A DNA stretch of 8,650 bases from contig JAISLG010000101.1 of the NCBI GenBank assembly GCA_031260615.1, forward strand, positions 1 to 8,650, given 5' to 3'. Under the pieces are notes generated by a model. It saw only the letters and a program-made list of their open reading frames with translations. It was not told the origin of the DNA and ran no database searches. This document shows positions 6,451 through 8,650 of the stretch, in pieces (position 1 is the first letter of the stretch; each line of letters opens with the position of its first letter). This DNA comes from Oscillospiraceae bacterium (lineage in GTDB: Bacteria; Bacillota; Clostridia; Oscillospirales; Ruminococcaceae). Made by a program: the position numbers and the translations under genes.

Positions 6451-7191
6451 ATGGCGGAAATATTCAATAGGTATGAGAAAAAATACCTTATCACAGATGA
6501 GATGTTCGATGAACTCACGGCGGTATTGTCGGGGGCAATGACGGGGGACAAGTACAATAAAGACGGGTTTGTCTACCCTATATGCAATATCTACTACGAC
6601 ACACCCGACGACAATTTGATACGGCGGTCGCTTGCGAAACCGAAGTACAAGGAAAAGGTGCGGTTACGCGCGTATGGCGTACCCGACGGCGCGGATAAGG
6701 TATTCGTGGAGATAAAGAAAAAATATCTTGGCTCGGTGAACAAACGCCGCGCCGCAATGCCGCTTAACGAGGCGTATAACCTACTCGAAAAAGGCGAATT
6801 GCCCGATATAGTACCCAAAAAAATAGCGCGTGTGGCGGAGGAACTCAAATACGCATCGGACAACTACGGGTTAGTCCCGAAAGTATGCCTGTTCTATGAA
6901 CGGTACGCGCTGTTCGACAAGGACAACGCAAACTTCCGCGTATCGTTCGACCGCAATATCATAGCGCGGCGTACGGATTTGCGCCTTGAATCGGGGATAT
7001 ACGGGGAGCGGTTGTTAGACGAGGGGTATTGGCTTATGGAAGTTAAAACGCGTAACGCGTTCCCGTTGTGGTTTACAAAACTCCTGTCAGAGCATAAAAT
7101 ATATCCCGTGAGTTTTTCAAAATACGGCACAGAGTACAAACAGATGTTGCGGAACACCATACACGAACGCGAATTGTGCAGGACGGCGTGA
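6451..7191 (+). CDS. VTC-domain protein (polyphosphate polymerase-like)
   Basis: The 246-residue protein matches the VTC domain (PF09359), the triphosphate-tunnel fold that in yeast Vtc4 makes polyphosphate from ATP. The tunnel residues are visible in order: 'RYEKKYL' (7–13), 'CNIYYDTP' (45–52), 'EKVRLRAYG' with R71 and R73, 'VFVEIKKKY' with E87, K89 and K90, 'NKRR' (97–100), 'YERYAL' with R151, 'SFDRNI' with R168, 'LMEVKT' with E197 and K199, and 'SFSKYG' (221–226). The basic set needed for phosphate binding and the metal-binding glutamate appear intact, so it is probably active on ATP or polyphosphate. It is soluble; the membrane part could come from the DUF4956 protein encoded 35 bp downstream, a frequent partner in Bacillota. 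The start is fixed by a strong ribosome binding site. Confidence 0.9.
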   Translation: MAEIFNRYEKKYLITDEMFDELTAVLSGAMTGDKYNKDGFVYPICNIYYDTPDDNLIRRSLAKPKYKEKVRLRAYGVPDGADKVFVEIKKKYLGSVNKRRAAMPLNEAYNLLEKGELPDIVPKKIARVAEELKYASDNYGLVPKVCLFYERYALFDKDNANFRVSFDRNIIARRTDLRLESGIYGERLLDEGYWLMEVKTRNAFPLWFTKLLSEHKIYPVSFSKYGTEYKQMLRNTIHERELCRTA

Positions 7192-7226
7192 TGTTGTAAT
7201 GTTGTAATGTGTTTATAAATTAAAGA

Positions 7227-7940
7227 ATGAGAGAACTCCTCTATATGGATACAGTATTTGAAAACATATTCGCGCTTACGGACGGGGTGTCCGACTTATC
7301 GCCGCTTAATTTCCTGATAGCAGTCGGCTCGTCATTGATACTCGGCTTTATCATATCGGCGACATACATCAAAACCGCCGAGAATAAGCGTTCATCGAAA
7401 GGGTTCGCGCTTACCCTTGTAATTATGTCCGCCGTGATTACAATTATAATAATACTAATCGGCAACTCAGTTGCGAGGGCATTCAGTTTAGCGGGCGCAT
7501 TTCAGATTGCGCGGTTTCGGAGCGCACCGGGAAGTGCGAAGGATATTACGTTTGTATTGCTGTCAATGGCGACCGGGTTATGCACGGGTACGGGATATAT
7601 CGGTTACGGCGCGGCGGCGGTTATTATATTGTGCGTGGTGACGGCGGTATTATCCGCGGTTAATTTCGGTAAACGGGGCGGAACACCGCAGACGTTAAAG
7701 ATACTGATACCCGAGGACTTAAATTACAAAGGCACATTTGACGCGATACTTGAAAAATACACGGAGAGTTTCGCGGTGATACGCATAAAAACGGTTGACC
7801 TCGGGAGTTTATTCGAGGTACATTACAGCCTTGTAATGAAACCTAACGCGGACGAAAAGGCACTGATAGACGAGGTACGCGTACGGAATGGAAACCTGAC
7901 GGTTACGCTGATACTTGATGATATGAAAGAAGTATTTTAG
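7227..7940 (+). CDS. DUF4956 membrane protein
   Basis: The 237-residue protein has three or four hydrophobic segments (about 26–48, 59–86, and 107–145, probably two). The family hallmark 'SLAGAFQIARFRSAPGSAKDITF' lies at 87–109. A soluble C-terminal domain of about 80 residues ('LKILIPEDLNY...VHYSLVMKPNADEKALIDEVR...LILDDM') resembles a small regulatory alpha/beta fold. DUF4956 proteins are of unknown function but commonly follow VTC-domain genes, so a role in polyphosphate synthesis or its transport across the membrane is a reasonable inference. The first ATG (7227) has only a weak, very close AAAGA; an internal ATG at 7245 is an alternative start. An 8-nt direct repeat (atgttgta, 7191–7206) occupies the gap before it. 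The gene ends in TAG, showing that TAG is a normal stop in this genome. Confidence 0.87.
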   Translation: MRELLYMDTVFENIFALTDGVSDLSPLNFLIAVGSSLILGFIISATYIKTAENKRSSKGFALTLVIMSAVITIIIILIGNSVARAFSLAGAFQIARFRSAPGSAKDITFVLLSMATGLCTGTGYIGYGAAAVIILCVVTAVLSAVNFGKRGGTPQTLKILIPEDLNYKGTFDAILEKYTESFAVIRIKTVDLGSLFEVHYSLVMKPNADEKALIDEVRVRNGNLTVTLILDDMKEVF

Positions 7941-7945
7941 GGGTT

Positions 7946-8398
7946 TTGGAAAAGTATATTACAACCGCGCCGAGCGAAACGGAGCATATAGCGGAGCAAT
8001 TTGCGGCGCGGTTACGCCCGAAAGACGGCGTATTTTTAATTGGGGATATGGGAGCGGGTAAAACGCGATTTACGAAAGGGCTTGCGCGCGGGCTTGGAAT
8101 AACGGACAATGTAACCAGCCCGACATTCGCGGTAGCCGCCGAGTATTACCCAACTGTGGTGGGCAATACTACACCATTATTCCATTTTGATTTTTACAGG
8201 CTCGAAACCGCCGCCGACATTGATGCAATCGGGTTTTACGATTACATCAACCGCGGCGGCATTTGTGTTATGGAATGGGCGGACGGGTTCGGTTTGGAAA
8301 CGGAGTTTGAACGGGTATTTCGGGTTGGGATTACGGCGAGGGGCGAGGTACGGGAGATTGTGCTTGACAAAATAATATTTTGTGGTAAAATACGTTGA
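7946..8398 (+). CDS. tsaE: TsaE, ATPase of tRNA t6A synthesis
   Basis: TsaE works with TsaB and TsaD to make threonylcarbamoyladenosine at position 37 of ANN-reading tRNAs; its ATPase cycle resets the complex. The 150-residue product has a Walker A loop 'GDMGAGKT' (33–40), 'FTKGLARGLGI', the 'TSPTF' motif (57–61), 'HFDFYRLE' (80–87) and 'VMEWADGF' (108–115), all characteristic of the family and at normal length. The start is uncertain: the only fitting start codon is TTG at 7946, five bases after the DUF4956 stop. An AGGGG lies only 2 nt before it, overlapping that stop, which implies translational coupling. The usual neighbour tsaB is not next; the following frame at 8610 does not begin like TsaB. 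Confidence 0.93.
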   Translation: MEKYITTAPSETEHIAEQFAARLRPKDGVFLIGDMGAGKTRFTKGLARGLGITDNVTSPTFAVAAEYYPTVVGNTTPLFHFDFYRLETAADIDAIGFYDYINRGGICVMEWADGFGLETEFERVFRVGITARGEVREIVLDKIIFCGKIR

Positions 8399-8405
8399 AA
8401 AACTA

Positions 8406-8434
8406 TTGACAAAATTTAACAAGAGTAGTATAAT
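8406..8434 (+). promoter_or_regulatory. Exact-consensus SigmaA promoter
   Basis: TTGACA (8406–8411), a 17-bp spacer and TATAAT (8429–8434) match the SigmaA consensus at all twelve positions. The -35 box begins 7 bp after the tsaE stop. Transcription should begin near 8441, the first base of the heptamer array. Such a perfect promoter predicts strong, constitutive initiation. Confidence 0.88.
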
Positions 8435-8438
8435 TATG

Positions 8439-8493
8439 AAACAGCAAACAGCAAACAGCAAACAGCAAACAGCAAACAGCAAACAGCAAACAG
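8439..8493 (+). repeat. Tandem heptamer array, unit ACAGCAA, about 7.9 copies
   Basis: Seven exact head-to-tail copies of ACAGCAA run from 8441 to 8489. They are flanked by a partial unit on each side (AA before, ACAG after). The array begins at the predicted transcription start, and its RNA contains no U. The 7-nt unit is not a multiple of three, so copy changes would shift any reading frame crossing it. Confidence 0.97.
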
Positions 8494-8575
8494 GCTCTAC
8501 GTCTGCTTGCAAGATTTTTGTGTGCGAATTACGCAAAAACGCACCTGCTTTTTATTAAGACAGGTGCGTTTTTTT
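8441..8575 (+). ncRNA. Candidate small RNA or terminator-controlled leader
   Basis: A consensus promoter and a strong intrinsic terminator bracket about 135 nt with no recognised protein. The 5' part is the U-free heptamer array; the middle (8494–8534) holds a palindrome CTTGCAAG (8506–8513); the 3' end is the terminator. A 40-codon frame (8436–8558, MKQQTANSK...) crosses it, but its ATG lies 1 nt after the -10 box, ahead of the likely transcript start, and it has no ribosome binding site. I therefore do not call it a gene. The RNA could act alone, or the terminator could gate transcription into the gene at 8610. No known RNA family is recognised. Confidence 0.5.
8535..8575 (+). terminator. 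Strong intrinsic (Rho-independent) terminator
   Basis: AACGCACCTG (8538–8547) pairs perfectly with CAGGTGCGTT (8561–8570) around a 13-nt loop. The A-run before and T-run after (8569–8575) extend the stem and supply the U-tract. It lies 35 bp ahead of the next start codon, so it can act as an attenuator for that gene as well as an end for the transcript from 8441. Confidence 0.93.
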
Positions 8576-8609
8576 GTATTAAAAATATAAAAATAAAAGG
8601 ACAATTATT

Positions 8610-8650
8610 ATGTTAAAAATAGTTATTTACGGCGGAGGTGTGGGGTTGTA
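8610..8650 (+). CDS. Start of an unidentified protein, partial (cut by the window end)
   Basis: Only 13 codons are present: MLKIVIYGGGVGL. An AAAGGA site lies 8 nt before the ATG, in an A-rich stretch, so the start is convincing. A beta-strand followed by GGGVGL resembles the first strand and glycine turn of a nucleotide-binding Rossmann fold. Too little is seen for a family call. It does not resemble TsaB, which usually begins with an 'ILAIDTS'-type motif. No separate promoter is visible between the terminator and this start, so its expression may depend on readthrough from the promoter at 8406. Confidence 0.65.
   Translation, partial: MLKIVIYGGGVGL

Noticed and set aside
8177..8536. Minus-strand open frame with repeated LLFAVCC heptapeptides
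   Set aside because: It is the antisense reading of the 7-nt array plus the tsaE end. Its start has no ribosome binding site and it covers a promoter and a well-supported gene.
8436..8558. Possible 40-residue leader peptide MKQQTANSK... crossing the heptamer array
   Set aside because: Its ATG is 1 nt after the -10 box, ahead of the predicted transcript start, and there is no ribosome binding site. The repeat pattern is just the 7-nt array read in triplets.

Overview
The window looks like chromosomal DNA from a Bacillota (Firmicutes), most likely an uncultured clostridial lineage. The evidence is the scpB–DUF2953 and DUF1934(YwiB)–argS gene pairs, AGGAGG-type ribosome binding sites and consensus SigmaA promoters. 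This is inferred from gene content and style; no species can be named. Coding density is high, and there are no rRNA, tRNA, CRISPR or insertion-sequence signals.

The layout is two divergent blocks around the intergenic region 6226–6450. Leftward (minus strand), in transcription order: a TerD-domain protein, an AIM24-family protein, a ComFB-domain protein, a DUF1934 (YwiB-like) protein, arginyl-tRNA synthetase (argS), an ADP-ribose pyrophosphatase-type Nudix hydrolase, scpB, and a DUF2953 protein that runs off the left edge. A good SigmaA promoter (TTGACA, 17 bp, TATCAT on the minus strand) precedes terD. Gaps in the first three genes are 45 and 56 bp, so terD–aim24–comFB looks like one stress or signalling operon. 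A 148-bp gap holding a perfect 10-bp hairpin separates it from the housekeeping run.

Rightward (plus strand): a VTC-domain (polyphosphate polymerase-like) protein, a DUF4956 membrane protein, tsaE (ATPase of tRNA t6A synthesis), then an unusual 211-bp non-coding stretch and the first codons of another gene at 8610. The stretch contains an exact-consensus SigmaA promoter (TTGACA, 17 bp, TATAAT), about eight tandem copies of a 7-nt repeat starting at the predicted transcription start, and a strong intrinsic terminator 35 bp before the next start codon. It reads either as a short (about 135 nt) RNA gene or as a terminator-controlled leader of the downstream gene.

The observations most worth following are: (1) scpB is cut by an in-frame TAG, but the same frame continues through the conserved ScpB C-terminus to a TAA placed tightly before the next gene; (2) the promoter–heptamer–terminator unit at 8406–8575; (3) the terD–aim24–comFB operon, in which the TerD and AIM24 proteins both carry glutamine-rich low-complexity tails that their core families do not need.
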